DNA of 16,303 nt. Origin: DASRAU01 sp035638075 (GTDB lineage Bacteria > Acidobacteriota > Polarisedimenticolia > Gp22-AA2). The notes under the pieces were generated by a model, which saw only the letters and a list, made by a program, of their open reading frames with translations, was not told where the DNA came from and did not search any database. The position numbers were made by a program, and so were the translations under genes. Positions 1 to 8,213 of the stretch are shown here, piece after piece. The stretch lies in contig DASRAU010000033.1 in NCBI GenBank assembly GCA_035638075.1, positions 1 through 16,303 on the forward strand, in the 5' to 3' direction. How positions within the stretch are numbered: position 1 is the stretch's first letter; each line of letters begins with the position of its first letter.

Positions 1-1131
1 TACGCCCACGGCTACGTGGAGGCGAACCGGACGCTGGCCATCCCCGAGGAGCAGCTCTGCCTGGCCGGCGGCACCTTCTGCCTGCCGGACATCACCAACG
101 CGCTCGGCTTCGCCTTCGTCACCACCTCCTACCGCACCAACGGCCTGGTGCTCGACGGCGTGGCGGACGTGCTCGAGGCGCTCGAGGTCTTCAAGACGGC
201 GCACGGCGTGCCGCGCCACGTCTACCTCGTCGGGGCCTCCGAGGGCGGACTCGTCACCACGCTCGGCGTGGAGCAGCATCCGGACGTGTTCTCCGGAGGT
301 CTCGCCGCCTGCGGTCCGATCGGCGACATGGACCGGCAGATCGCGTACTACGCCGACTTCCGCGTCCTGTTCGACTACTTCTTCCCCGGCCTGATGCCGG
401 GGACGGTGGAAGGGGTCCCCGACGAGGCGATCGACACCTGGGACTCGCTGTGGAACGCCACCCTGAAGCCCGCCGTCTTCGCCCCGGAGAACGCCGACAA
501 GCTCATGCAGCTGCTCAGGACGGCGCGCACCAGCCACATGCCCTCCGATCCGGCGACCATCGAGCTCGCGGTGCACGATGCCCTCTGGTACAACATCTTC
601 GCCACCAACAACCTGATCGCGACGCTCGGCGGCGAGCCTTACGACAACCTGGCGACGAAATACATGGGGTCGTCGGACGACACCGCCCTCAATGCCGCGG
701 TCATGCGCGTGTCGGGCGACGACGCGGCCTTCGCCGCCGTCGATGCACATCTGCAGACGAGCGGCCAGCTGGCGGTTCCGCTCGTCACCCTGCACACCTG
801 GATGGACCAGCAGGTCGCCTACCGGCAGGAGCTGCTCTACTCCATGAAGGTGAAGAACGCCGGCGCCACGTCGCAGCGGGTGCTCTACCCGGTCTTCCGC
901 TACGGCCACTGCAACTTCACACCGGTCCAGGCGCTGGTGTCGTTCGCCATCATGGTCGCAAAGGTGATGGGGGCGCCTCCGGCCGGGGCGGAGCTGCTGC
1001 TTCCCGACGCCGCCGACCGGCAGATCTATCTCGACTCGCTCGCCGCGCGCGGTTATGTCACCTCCGGAGCCGGCTCCGGCGCGAGCACACCCACGACGAC
1101 TCCGAAGCGCCAGACGGTCTCGACCGACTGA
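1..1131 (+). CDS. alpha/beta hydrolase, 5'-truncated
   Basis: The frame is open from base 1, so the N-terminus lies upstream of the window; a GTG at 16 is only an internal codon. Numbering from the first visible residue (Tyr1), a nucleophile elbow GASEG puts Ser80 after a beta strand (VYLVG). Asp269 in HTWMDQQ and His303 in YGHCNF are correctly ordered and spaced for the acid and base of a Ser-Asp-His triad. The stretch between residues 100 and 250 is helical and probably forms a cap. The C-terminal tail is Ser/Thr/Gly-rich. This supports an alpha/beta hydrolase fold (esterase or peptidase-like), but the substrate cannot be read from the sequence. No signal peptide can be judged because the start is missing. 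The gene ends 40 bases before the flippase-like gene and may have its own transcription unit. Confidence 0.72.
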   Translation, partial: YAHGYVEANRTLAIPEEQLCLAGGTFCLPDITNALGFAFVTTSYRTNGLVLDGVADVLEALEVFKTAHGVPRHVYLVGASEGGLVTTLGVEQHPDVFSGGLAACGPIGDMDRQIAYYADFRVLFDYFFPGLMPGTVEGVPDEAIDTWDSLWNATLKPAVFAPENADKLMQLLRTARTSHMPSDPATIELAVHDALWYNIFATNNLIATLGGEPYDNLATKYMGSSDDTALNAAVMRVSGDDAAFAAVDAHLQTSGQLAVPLVTLHTWMDQQVAYRQELLYSMKVKNAGATSQRVLYPVFRYGHCNFTPVQALVSFAIMVAKVMGAPPAGAELLLPDAADRQIYLDSLAARGYVTSGAGSGASTPTTTPKRQTVSTD

Positions 1132-1134
1132 CAC

Positions 1135-1143
1135 TGATATAGT
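1135..1143 (+). promoter_or_regulatory. possible extended -10 promoter for the flippase-like gene
   Basis: TGATATAGT reads as an extended -10 (TGN plus TATAGT, five of six matches to TATAAT) in the short gap after the hydrolase stop. No convincing -35 is present at 16-18 bases upstream, which extended -10 promoters tolerate. It would give a leader of about 20 bases. AT-rich runs are rare in this GC-rich window, which is why it stands out. This is inference only. Confidence 0.35.
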
Positions 1144-1158
1144 CGGCCGGTTTCGGGG

Positions 1159-1170
1159 GGACGGCCGTCC
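1159..1170. repeat. 12-base perfect palindrome overlapping the flippase ribosome-binding region
   Basis: GGACGGCCGTCC is its own reverse complement and ends one base before the proposed TTG start at 1172. It overlaps the end of the G-rich Shine-Dalgarno-like run at 1155-1161. It could be an operator or could affect ribosome access. In a GC-rich genome it may equally be chance. Confidence 0.4.
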
Positions 1171-1171
1171 T

Positions 1172-2212
1172 TTGAAGTCCGCGACGAGAGTCCTGGTCAG
1201 CCTCGGGCTGACGATCCTCTTTCTGGCGCTGTTCTTCCGCTCGTTCGACCTGCAGGCGGCGGGCCGGGCGATCGCCTCGGCCAGCCCGCTCTTCCTGCTC
1301 CTCGGCGTGGCGCTGAACCTGTTCGCCTACCTCGTGCGCGCCTGGCGCTGGCGGCATCTGCTGTCGCCGATGCGCGAAGGACTCGGGCTCTACAACCTGA
1401 CGTCCACGACCTTCATCGGCTTCATGGTGACGTTCCTCGTGCCGATGCGCATCGGGGAGATCGTCCGGCCAGTGCTCCTGGCCCGGAGGGAGAAGATCCC
1501 GGCCACCGGCGCCATCGCCACCGTCGCCCTCGAGCGCATCTTCGACGCCATGACGGTGATGACGCTCTTCCTGATCTTCTCGCTGTCGGCGCACGGGCGG
1601 GCGGTGCTGAACCCGACCGAGGTCGGCTCGGCGCAGGCGTCGGCCGCGCACCTGCTGCGGCAGGGCGCGCTGGCCGCGGCGCTCCTGGTCGCCGTCGGCC
1701 TGCCGATCGCGCTGGCGCTCGTGATGTGGCCCCGGGTCATCGTCGGGTGGCTGCACCGGCTCAACCGCGGAGGACCGGAGAGCCGCCTCGGCAAGGCGAT
1801 CGTGCTGCTCGAGGAGTTCCTCGCGGGCCTGGGCTCGCTGCGCCGCGGGCGCGAGCTGGGCAAGATCATCGCGTCGTCCCTGGCGATGTGGCTGGTGATC
1901 GACCTGTCGGTCTGGTGCACGCTCAAGGCGTTCGACCTGCCGCTGCAGTTCTTCGACATCTTCCTGCTCATGGTGGCGCTCACGGTCGGCATCTCGGTGC
2001 CGACACCAGGGGGTGTCGGGCCGTACGAGTACTTCTGCACCCTGGCCCTGACCGATCTCTGGGCGGTGCCGGCGGCGGTGGCCGGGGCCGTGGCGCTGAC
2101 GCTGCACGCCACCGCCATGCTGCCGACCATCCTCATCGGGCTGCTCCTCATGTGGCGCGACGGGGTCCGGCCGGCGGAGATGCGCGTGCTCGCCGCGGAG
2201 GAGCCGTCATGA
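1172..2212 (+). CDS. flippase-like domain membrane protein (YbhN/UPF0104, LPG synthase TM family)
   Basis: The 346-residue polytopic inner-membrane protein begins MKSATRVLVSLG. Family motifs are visible: MRIGEIVRP around Gly95-Glu96, followed by an arginine-rich loop and ALERIFD; and PTPGGVGPYEY from Pro277 to Glu286 near the end. I count about seven to eight hydrophobic segments. Relatives include the membrane domain of lysylphosphatidylglycerol synthase and YbhN, thought to move or handle lipids, glycolipids or polyprenyl-linked sugars; no catalytic aminoacyl-transferase domain is attached here. The TTG start was chosen because the family N-terminus begins there. No ATG or GTG lies between it and the hydrolase stop, and a G-rich ribosome-binding run lies 10 bases upstream. 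Its TGA overlaps the ATG of nrdR (ATGA), so the two are translationally coupled. The lipid substrate is unknown. Confidence 0.85.
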   Translation: MKSATRVLVSLGLTILFLALFFRSFDLQAAGRAIASASPLFLLLGVALNLFAYLVRAWRWRHLLSPMREGLGLYNLTSTTFIGFMVTFLVPMRIGEIVRPVLLARREKIPATGAIATVALERIFDAMTVMTLFLIFSLSAHGRAVLNPTEVGSAQASAAHLLRQGALAAALLVAVGLPIALALVMWPRVIVGWLHRLNRGGPESRLGKAIVLLEEFLAGLGSLRRGRELGKIIASSLAMWLVIDLSVWCTLKAFDLPLQFFDIFLLMVALTVGISVPTPGGVGPYEYFCTLALTDLWAVPAAVAGAVALTLHATAMLPTILIGLLLMWRDGVRPAEMRVLAAEEPS

Positions 2213-2667
2213 GATGCCCCTTCTGCGCCCATCTCGAAGACAAGGTCGTCGATTCGCGCGAAGGGAAGGACGGGCGGGTCATCCGCCGCCGGCGCGAGTG
2301 CCTGAAGTGCGCCAAGCGCTTCACGTCCTACGAGCGCATCGACGAGATCCCGCTCATGGTGATCAAGAAGGACGACCGGCGCGAGCCCTACGACCGCAAC
2401 AAGATCACCGCGGGGCTGAGGCGCGCCTGCGAGAAGCGTCCGGTGTCGCCGTCGGTGCTCGAGGCCATCACCGACGAGATCGAGCAGATGATGCAGGACT
2501 CGCCCGAGCGGGAGATCTCAACCCAGGCCATCGGCGAGAGGGTGATGGAGCGCCTCCGCACCCTCGACACCGTCGCCTATGTCCGCTTCGCCAGCGTCTA
2601 CCGCCAGTTCCAGGACGTGGACCAGTTCATGCGGGAACTGAAGGAAATCCTCGAGCAGCGCAAGTAG
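2209..2667 (+). CDS. nrdR: transcriptional repressor NrdR
   Basis: The 152-residue protein matches the usual NrdR length and architecture. An N-terminal zinc ribbon has Cys3, Cys6, Cys31 and Cys34 (MRCPFC and CLKC), with the family signature VVDSRE and RRRRECLKC. It is followed by an ATP-cone domain from about residue 49 (MVIKKD, EPYDRNKI) to about 139 (VAYVRFASVY). NrdR senses ATP/dATP and represses ribonucleotide reductase genes by binding NrdR boxes; no such box or nrd gene is visible here. The ATG overlaps the preceding stop by four bases, so expression is probably coupled to the flippase-like gene. The following 127 bases hold a separate promoter for hsp20. Confidence 0.97.
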   Translation: MRCPFCAHLEDKVVDSREGKDGRVIRRRRECLKCAKRFTSYERIDEIPLMVIKKDDRREPYDRNKITAGLRRACEKRPVSPSVLEAITDEIEQMMQDSPEREISTQAIGERVMERLRTLDTVAYVRFASVYRQFQDVDQFMRELKEILEQRK

Positions 2668-2722
2668 CGATCGGCAGCAAGACGGGCTCCCAGGTCGGTC
2701 GCGCATCCGGAACTTTGGATCG

Positions 2723-2751
2723 TTGCAGGTCTGTGATCGCCTCACTATATT
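2723..2751 (+). promoter_or_regulatory. sigma70-type promoter for hsp20-lon
   Basis: TTGCAG (2723-2728) and TATATT (2746-2751) are separated by exactly 17 bases, about 44 bases before the Hsp20 ATG. The region from 2668 to 2794 otherwise holds no gene. A GGAACTT element at 2709-2715 resembles an ECF/RpoE-type -35, but its possible -10 (GTCTGT at 2729) is about two bases too close, so I favour the sigma70 reading. No CIRCE inverted repeat is present. Confidence 0.55.
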
Positions 2752-2794
2752 GGCGCCGCGCCGGACGTCACGGGTTCCGTCGGGGAGGATCGGG

Positions 2795-3240
2795 ATGGAC
2801 AGCATCGGACCGTTCGCCGAAATCAGCCGCATCCAGAGCGAAATCAACCGCCTGTTCGACAACCTGATCGAGCTGCGCGCCTCGAAAGGCGAAGGCGGCG
2901 GCGAGTGGTTGCCGAGCGCCGACGTCTACGAGACCGAACGGGAGCTCGTCGTGAAGTTCGAGATCCCCGGGGTCGGCATGGAGGACGTCACGATGAGCGT
3001 CGAAGGCAACCGGCTCATCGTGCGCGGCGAGAAGCGCCGCCCGTCGAACGGCCACAAGGGCGGCCGCTACCACTGCATGGAGCGCGGCTACGGCAAGTTC
3101 AAGCGCGTCGTGCACATCTCTTCGCCCGTCAACACGCGCGAGGCGCAGGCGATTCTCGCCGAGGGGGTGCTCGAAGTGACCTTCCCGAAGGTTCCGAACC
3201 GTCGCGGCGGCGAGATGTCCATTCGCATCACGGAGAAGCC

Positions 3241-3244
<4 letters not shown>
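2795..3244 (+). CDS. Hsp20/alpha-crystallin family small heat shock protein
   Basis: The 149-residue ATP-independent holdase is expected to bind unfolding proteins in the cytoplasm. An amphipathic N-terminal arm (residues 1-37) precedes the alpha-crystallin domain, which starts at W38LPSADVYE. The domain includes EIPGVGMEDV, MERGYGKFKR and the hallmark GVLEVTFPK at 124-132. The C-terminal I-x-I oligomerisation motif is Ile143-Arg-Ile145. The ATG at 2795 has a strong GGGGAGGA site at 2782-2789 with five-base spacing; an upstream in-frame start at 2723 is rejected because it lies in the promoter and lacks family similarity. The TGA overlaps the lon ATG (ATGA), coupling the chaperone to the protease. 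Confidence 0.95.
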
Positions 3245-5649
<2,405 letters not shown>

Positions 5650-5650
5650 C

Positions 5651-5678
5651 CCGGCCGGGACCGGCGCTCATCGGCCGG
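5651..5678 (+). other. hairpin immediately after lon
   Basis: CCGGCCG (5651-5657) pairs with CGGCCGG (5672-5678) around a 14-base loop, starting two bases after the lon stop codon. It may slow or end transcription or protect the 3' end of the lon message. No U-run follows, so it is not a canonical intrinsic terminator. Confidence 0.35.
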
Positions 5679-5694
5679 AGTATCCCCGGCGCTG

Positions 5695-5700
5695 TAGAAT
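5695..5700 (+). promoter_or_regulatory. possible -10 element before thiL
   Basis: TAGAAT matches five of six bases of the sigma70 -10 and lies 46 bases before the thiL ATG. No good -35 is visible at the right distance. If real, thiL and perhaps the sigma factor gene have their own promoter rather than depending on read-through from lon. Weak evidence. Confidence 0.28.
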
Positions 5701-5713
5701 CCGGCGCCGCGGA

Positions 5714-5730
5714 GCCCCCCTCGTGGGGGC
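5714..5730 (+). other. short GC hairpin in the thiL leader
   Basis: GCCCCC (5714-5719) and GGGGGC (5725-5730) form a perfect six-base stem with a five-base loop, 16 bases before the thiL ATG. It sequesters the only G-rich run that could act as a ribosome-binding site. No TPP riboswitch core is seen around it. Confidence 0.35.
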
Positions 5731-5746
5731 AGACCACCCGACGCCG

Positions 5747-6739
5747 ATGCCGCAAACTCTCACCGAAGACCGGTTCATCCGGCTCATGCTCCGCCTGGGC
5801 CGCGGCCGCGGTCCGCGTCCGGTCGTCGGCATCGGCGACGACGCCGCGGTGCTCGCGACCTCGTCGAAGAGCCGCACCCTCGTCACGACCGATTTCCTGA
5901 CCGAGGGGGTGCACTTCCGCTCGAAGTGGACGCCGCCGCGCGACCTCGGGCGCAAGGCGATGTCGGTGAACCTGAGCGACATCGCCGCCATGGGTGGCGT
6001 GCCCCTGACCGCCGTCGTGTCGGTCGGCCTGCCGCGCGGCACGAGCTTCTCCTTCGCGGAGGCGCTCGCGACCGGTCTCGCCGAGCAGGCGCGCCGCCAC
6101 CGGGTCACCATCGTCGGCGGCGACACCTGCGCCGCCGAGCGCCTGTTCGTCTCGGTGACGCTCCTGGGCGCCGTCGAGATCGGGCGCGAGGTGCTTCGGT
6201 CGGGCGCCCGGCCCGGCGACCGTCTCTATGTCACCGGCACCCTCGGCGCCTCCGCGGCCGGACTCGCGATGCTGCGCCGACGACCTGGCGGGCGCAAACC
6301 CGGCCGCGCCGCGGCCGTTCGCGCCCACCTCGACCCCACGCCGCGCGTCCTGTTCGGCCGAGCGCTGGGGCTGAGCGGGATCGCGCGGGCGATGATCGAT
6401 CTCTCGGACGGGATCGCGAAGGACCTGCCGCGACTGTGCGAGGCGTCGGGGACCGGCGCGGTCCTGGGCGCGTCAGCGCTGCCGGTCGACCCGGCGGCCC
6501 GCCGCCTCCTTGGACCACGGCGCGCTCTCGAGGCGGCGCTGGCGGGCGGCGAGGACTACGAGCTGCTCTTCGCGGCACGACCGGAGCACGAGCCGGTGCT
6601 GGCGCGGCTGGGTGCGCGCCTGAAGGTCCCGGTGCAGGCGATCGGCGCGGTCCTGCCGCGGCGTCTCGGCGTGCGCCTGCTCGGCCGCGACGGCCGGTAT
6701 CGTCCGCTGCCGCGCCCCGGCTTCGAGCATTTCGCGTGA
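5747..6739 (+). CDS. thiL: thiamine-monophosphate kinase
   Basis: The 330-residue cytoplasmic enzyme phosphorylates thiamine monophosphate with ATP to give thiamine diphosphate, the last step of the pathway. Diagnostic ThiL motifs are in order: GIGDDAAVL at 28-36, DFLTEGVHF, SVNLSDIAAMGGVP with Ser77-Asp78, VGGDT with Asp126, IDLSDGIAKDL with Ser220-Asp221, and AGGEDYELLF. Length is normal for the family. ATG at 5747 gives the typical short lead into the first helix (TLTEDRFIRLM). An in-frame GTG at 5723 is a possible alternative that would add eight residues. The Shine-Dalgarno match is poor. The gene ends 22 bases before the sigma factor GTG and is probably co-transcribed with it, without an obvious functional link. 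Confidence 0.95.
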   Translation: MPQTLTEDRFIRLMLRLGRGRGPRPVVGIGDDAAVLATSSKSRTLVTTDFLTEGVHFRSKWTPPRDLGRKAMSVNLSDIAAMGGVPLTAVVSVGLPRGTSFSFAEALATGLAEQARRHRVTIVGGDTCAAERLFVSVTLLGAVEIGREVLRSGARPGDRLYVTGTLGASAAGLAMLRRRPGGRKPGRAAAVRAHLDPTPRVLFGRALGLSGIARAMIDLSDGIAKDLPRLCEASGTGAVLGASALPVDPAARRLLGPRRALEAALAGGEDYELLFAARPEHEPVLARLGARLKVPVQAIGAVLPRRLGVRLLGRDGRYRPLPRPGFEHFA

Positions 6740-6761
6740 GCCGATTCGGGCGGACGGGCCG

Positions 6762-7340
6762 GTGACCGATCCGGAGCTGGTCGAGCGGGCGGCCGAGGGG
6801 GACCTCGACGCCTTCACGCAGCTCGTCGAAAGCCGGCGCGATCGTGTCTTCCGCATCGCGCGGCACCTCGTCGGCGACGACGAGCTGGCGCGGGACATCG
6901 CCCAGGACGTCTTCTTCCGGCTGTTCCGGGTCATCCATCGCTTCCGGCGCGGCGGGCGGTTCGATCCGTGGCTGCACCGGATGACCATCCATCTCGGCAT
7001 CGACGCCCTGAGGCGCGAGCGCCCCTACCGGCAGTCGGCCTCGCTCGACGAGCTGACGGGACAGTCGGACACGGTCGCATCCCCCCAGCCCGGGCCGTCG
7101 CAGCTGCTCGGGGCCGAGGAGGTCCGCCGGGTCTTCGCCGAGCTGTCGAAAAGGCTCGGGCGCCGGCAGCGGGCCGCCTTCATCCTGAGGGAAATCGAGG
7201 GGCTCTCGACGCAGGAGGTGGCCGAGGTGCTGGGGACCTCGGAATCGACCGTCCGTAACCACATCCTCCAGGCGAGAAAGGCCCTCCAGAAGGCGCTCCG
7301 GGAGCGGTTTCCAGAGTATCTCCCGCGTGGACAGCGCTGA
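6762..7340 (+). CDS. ECF-type RNA polymerase sigma factor
   Basis: The 192-residue protein has only sigma regions 2 and 4, the ECF layout. Region 2 (about residues 5-85) includes AAEGDLDAFTQLVE, the DELARDIAQDVFFRLF helix that binds core polymerase, and WLHRMTIHLGIDALRR. Region 4 (about 128-180) has RQRAAFILREIEGLS and the helix-turn-helix STQEVAEVLGTSESTVRNH. A 35-40 residue linker joins them, and there is no region 1.1 or 3. The GTG start at 6762 is the first available start after the thiL stop. The next gene, 181 bases downstream, encodes a zf-HC2 transmembrane protein typical of anti-sigma partners. An ECF-like promoter lies between them. The target stimulus is unknown; the large downstream operon suggests control of pilus or secretion assembly. 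Confidence 0.93.
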   Translation: MTDPELVERAAEGDLDAFTQLVESRRDRVFRIARHLVGDDELARDIAQDVFFRLFRVIHRFRRGGRFDPWLHRMTIHLGIDALRRERPYRQSASLDELTGQSDTVASPQPGPSQLLGAEEVRRVFAELSKRLGRRQRAAFILREIEGLSTQEVAEVLGTSESTVRNHILQARKALQKALRERFPEYLPRGQR

Positions 7341-7375
7341 GGGTGTGGCTTCCCGGCGATGGCGTGGCTGTAAGG

Positions 7376-7400
7376 CCCGTGACATAAGGAGTTTCACGGG
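7376..7400 (+). other. hairpin between sigma factor and anti-sigma genes, with AAGGAG in its loop
   Basis: CCCGTGA (7376-7382) pairs perfectly with TCACGGG (7394-7400) around an 11-base loop that contains AAGGAG (7386-7391). It sits 35 bases after the sigma factor stop and just before the candidate ECF promoter. It may be a transcription pause or terminator-like element, though no U-run follows. No small reading frame of useful length starts after the loop Shine-Dalgarno-like sequence. Confidence 0.4.
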
Positions 7401-7409
7401 GATTGGCCG

Positions 7410-7436
7410 GGTAACTTCCCCAGCCGCACCTGCGTA
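7410..7436 (+). promoter_or_regulatory. candidate ECF-type promoter for the anti-sigma/pilus operon
   Basis: GGTAAC (7410-7415) is followed after 17 bases by CGTA (7433-7436). This matches the AAC plus CGTA/CGTC pattern of many ECF promoters (for example the B. subtilis SigW/SigX type). A start near 7443 would leave a leader of about 79 bases before the ATG at 7522, which has a strong AAGGAGA site at 7510-7516. Its position right after an ECF sigma gene supports autoregulation. A separate TATAAG at 7470-7475 lacks a -35 at proper spacing. Confidence 0.5.
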
Positions 7437-7521
7437 GAAGCGACATAGACGAATTGCCGGAAGCCTCCGTATAAGAAACGACCGGTGAGGCCGAACCGCC
7501 GGTCACCCGAAGGAGACCGGC

Positions 7522-8202
7522 ATGGATCACGGAAGTGGCACTGCCCGGATGGGCTGCTCGTCGATCGCCCCCCTTCTGAGCGATTTCGTCGAAGAAAGGC
7601 TGCCGGAGAACACCCGCCAAGCAGTCCGGGCCCACCTCCTGGCCTGCGCCGGCTGCGCCCGCGCCGCCACCGCGCTCGACCCTTCCATCCTCTTCATGCC
7701 GCTGGGCCAGAAGGCCGCGAAACCCGCGACCTGGGCCGGGTTCGACGCTTCGCTGCGCCGCCGGATCGAGGCCGAAAAGGCCCGGCCGCACCGCTTCTGG
7801 GAGGGCTGGGATTTCCGCCCCGCCACGCCGCTCGGTATGCCGCGCCTGGCGTTCGCCGCCCCGCTTGCGATGTTCGTCGTGCTCGCCGGCCTGGTGTTCG
7901 TCAGCCAGCCCGGGATGATCCTGCGCGGACCGCGCGGGCCGATGGTCGAGGGAATCCGGCCGCCGAACGAGGTTGTCGCGCCGGTGCGCCCGGGTGAGCG
8001 CGCCCCCTTCGATCGGGTCGCCGCCGGCCTGCGCTCCGGTTCCCGGCTCGCCACCGACATCTCCGCTCTGCCCACGCTGGAAGAGGTCAGCTCTCCCGCG
8101 GCCCGTGTCTACCGTCTCGTTCCCGGCGCCGACGTCGAGCTGACGGCGACCGACGACGCGAGCGCGGTCTACTTCGTGGTCGACGAGACCATCAACTTCT
8201 GA
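7522..8202 (+). CDS. zf-HC2 transmembrane anti-sigma-like protein
   Basis: The 226-residue protein has an N-terminal zinc-binding anti-sigma (ZAS/zf-HC2) motif with Cys12 and His38-x3-Cys42-x2-Cys45. This is followed by a cytoplasmic linker, one membrane span at about 109-127 (LAFAAPLAMFVVLAGLVFV), and an external region of about 100 residues ending in AVYFVVDETINF. In known systems the ZAS domain holds an ECF sigma factor inactive until a signal reaches the outer part. The start is decided by AAGGAGA at 7510-7516. The next gene starts 11 bases after its stop, so it seems to head the pilus operon. It is separated from its presumed sigma partner by 181 bases containing its own promoter. Its function as an anti-sigma factor is inferred from motif and position. 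Confidence 0.8.
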   Translation: MDHGSGTARMGCSSIAPLLSDFVEERLPENTRQAVRAHLLACAGCARAATALDPSILFMPLGQKAAKPATWAGFDASLRRRIEAEKARPHRFWEGWDFRPATPLGMPRLAFAAPLAMFVVLAGLVFVSQPGMILRGPRGPMVEGIRPPNEVVAPVRPGERAPFDRVAAGLRSGSRLATDISALPTLEEVSSPAARVYRLVPGADVELTATDDASAVYFVVDETINF

Positions 8203-8213
8203 AAGGGACGAAC

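Noticed and set aside
1058..2107. Antisense open frame across the flippase-like gene
   Set aside because: Composition is Arg/Gln/His-rich, typical of a shadow frame, while the + strand has clear family motifs and membrane spans.
2752..2794. RNA thermometer or CIRCE element ahead of hsp20
   Set aside because: Only a four-base ACGG/CCGT stem is present. Nothing pairs well with the GGGGAGGA ribosome site, and the CIRCE repeat is absent.
5650..5746. TPP riboswitch before thiL
   Set aside because: The conserved CUGAGA and ACC...UGAACCUGAUC-type core is not present, and the space is under 100 bases.
7401..7412. Tiny reading frame (TTG) after the AAGGAG loop sequence
   Set aside because: It encodes only three residues before TAA, and spacing from the Shine-Dalgarno-like sequence is long.
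7470..7475. TATAAG as a sigma70 -10 before the anti-sigma gene
   Set aside because: The nearest -35-like TTGCCG (7454-7459) is only ten bases away, and there is no match at 16-18 bases.
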